Program-made: the position numbers and the translations under genes
From: Oscillospiraceae bacterium
GTDB taxonomy: Bacteria > Bacillota > Clostridia > Oscillospirales > Oscillospiraceae
Direction: 5' to 3'
NCBI GenBank assembly: GCA_009787625.1
Contig: WQSX01000001.1
Location: 124,001-188,000, forward strand
Length of the DNA: 64,000 nucleotides
Notes under the pieces: model-generated
Seen by the model: only the letters and a program-made list of their open reading frames with translations
Told to the model about the DNA's origin: nothing
The model's database searches: none
Shown here: positions 63,492-64,000 of the stretch, piece after piece
How the letters are laid out: every line of letters starts with the position of its first letter
How positions within the stretch are numbered: position 1 is the stretch's first letter

Positions 63492-64000
63492 TTATGGATC
63501 AGATAAAATATAGTAATTATCACCTACAAACCGATTAACTAACTCACGGGATATGTTTAGCGGTGCGATAGGAGCATCCAAACCGCCGTACTCAGGAGGT
63601 ATTCGTACCGCGCTGAACACTGAATAAACCAACTCCAGTACTTGCTCAGTACTATAGCCATCAGAAAGCAATTGTCCCAATGTAGTGCGATAATGAAAAC
63701 CATGGTCGGCTTGCAAAACTATTACAGCATTAGGGTTATTTCTAAGGATTTCATCAATAGCATACAGCATCTCATCAATAGCCTCTGCAAAAGCTAGGGG
63801 ATATAAGTCATACCTTAAAGTTCCCTCAAGATTTGGGTACGCTTCTATAGTATGGTAAAACCTGAATAACCCTGATGTGTGAGCCAGAAAACAAGTTCTC
63901 CAAACAAATTGAGGTGAGTACGATGTTAAAGCGTTGCCATCATTATGACTATCATCGTAAAAGCGTTCGGGACTCCATTGGATGTTTAGCGGGGTTGTTT
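63492..64000 (-). CDS. Sulfatase-like membrane protein, third copy, 5' partial (cut by window end)
   Basis: The minus-strand frame is open from the stop at 63492 to the window edge at 64000. It gives about 169 residues of the C-terminal catalytic domain, including VLQADHGFHYR (metal site) and PLNISRELVNRFVG, which are shared with the proteins at 51604-53654 and 57402-59456. The upstream TTPLNIQWSPERF also matches them. It is the most diverged of the three copies. The N-terminal membrane part lies beyond the window. Confidence 0.85.
   Translation of the reverse strand, partial: TTPLNIQWSPERFYDDSHNDGNALTSYSPQFVWRTCFLAHTSGLFRFYHTIEAYPNLEGTLRYDLYPLAFAEAIDEMLYAIDEILRNNPNAVIVLQADHGFHYRTTLGQLLSDGYSTEQVLELVYSVFSAVRIPPEYGGLDAPIAPLNISRELVNRFVGDNYYILSDP

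Overview
The window looks like a chromosomal stretch from a low-to-moderate GC, Gram-positive-type anaerobe, most likely Bacillota and probably Clostridia-like. This is inferred from strong GGAGG-type ribosome-binding sites, many TTG and GTG starts, an Oxa1-type YidC domain, TagGH-like export, a SpoIID/LytB protein with choline-binding-type repeats, a K+-dependent membrane pyrophosphatase and CDP-glycerol-type chemistry. I cannot name a genus. No rRNA, tRNA, CRISPR array or transposase was seen.

Region 1 (1-6364) is a sugar or polyol uptake and catabolism operon: the tail of a Gfo/Idh/MocA dehydrogenase, a lipoprotein solute-binding protein, two ABC permeases without their own ATPase, a SIS-domain isomerase-like protein and a xylulokinase-type FGGY kinase. 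It ends in a strong bidirectional terminator. Region 2 (6503-13899) is housekeeping: membrane pyrophosphatase, an MFS transporter, RsmE, a stand-alone CheY-like receiver and a CtpE-like P-type ATPase.

Region 3 (13987-24568) is the most unusual part. It holds a YidC domain fused to a CDP-glycerol glycerophosphotransferase-like domain, a radical SAM enzyme fused to a cytidylyltransferase, a cytidylyltransferase fused to phosphoenolpyruvate mutase, and phosphonopyruvate decarboxylase. These are followed by two half-size DMT membrane proteins, a TagGH-like polymer exporter, a small membrane protein and a SpoIID protein with a choline-binding-type repeat tail. I infer a pathway that makes a C-P (phosphonate) head group, activates it with CTP, transfers it to a surface polymer and exports the product. 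The final head group cannot be read from the sequence.

Region 4 (24580-64000) is a large surface-polysaccharide locus. It contains UDP-sugar enzymes (CapG/FnlC-like 2-epimerase, UDP-glucose dehydrogenase, UDP-glucuronate 4-epimerase, TviB-like dehydrogenase), several GT4, GT2 and GT-C glycosyltransferases, TupA-like ATP-grasp, methyltransferases, a Wzx-like flippase, an acetyltransferase, and two families of large membrane proteins (GDPD-like/FAM3-like and sulfatase-like). The locus is visibly rearranging. There is a roughly 5-kb tandem duplication of the GDPD-like/sulfatase pair, a third sulfatase-like copy at the right edge, a decayed ugd copy, gene relics at 33836 and 59481, and a 147-bp tandem duplication of a divergent promoter region. 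Two genes are broken at homopolymers (G11 and T5), and an in-frame (AT)9 tract lies in the flippase gene. Together these suggest a variable surface glycan, although single-base indels could also be assembly errors.
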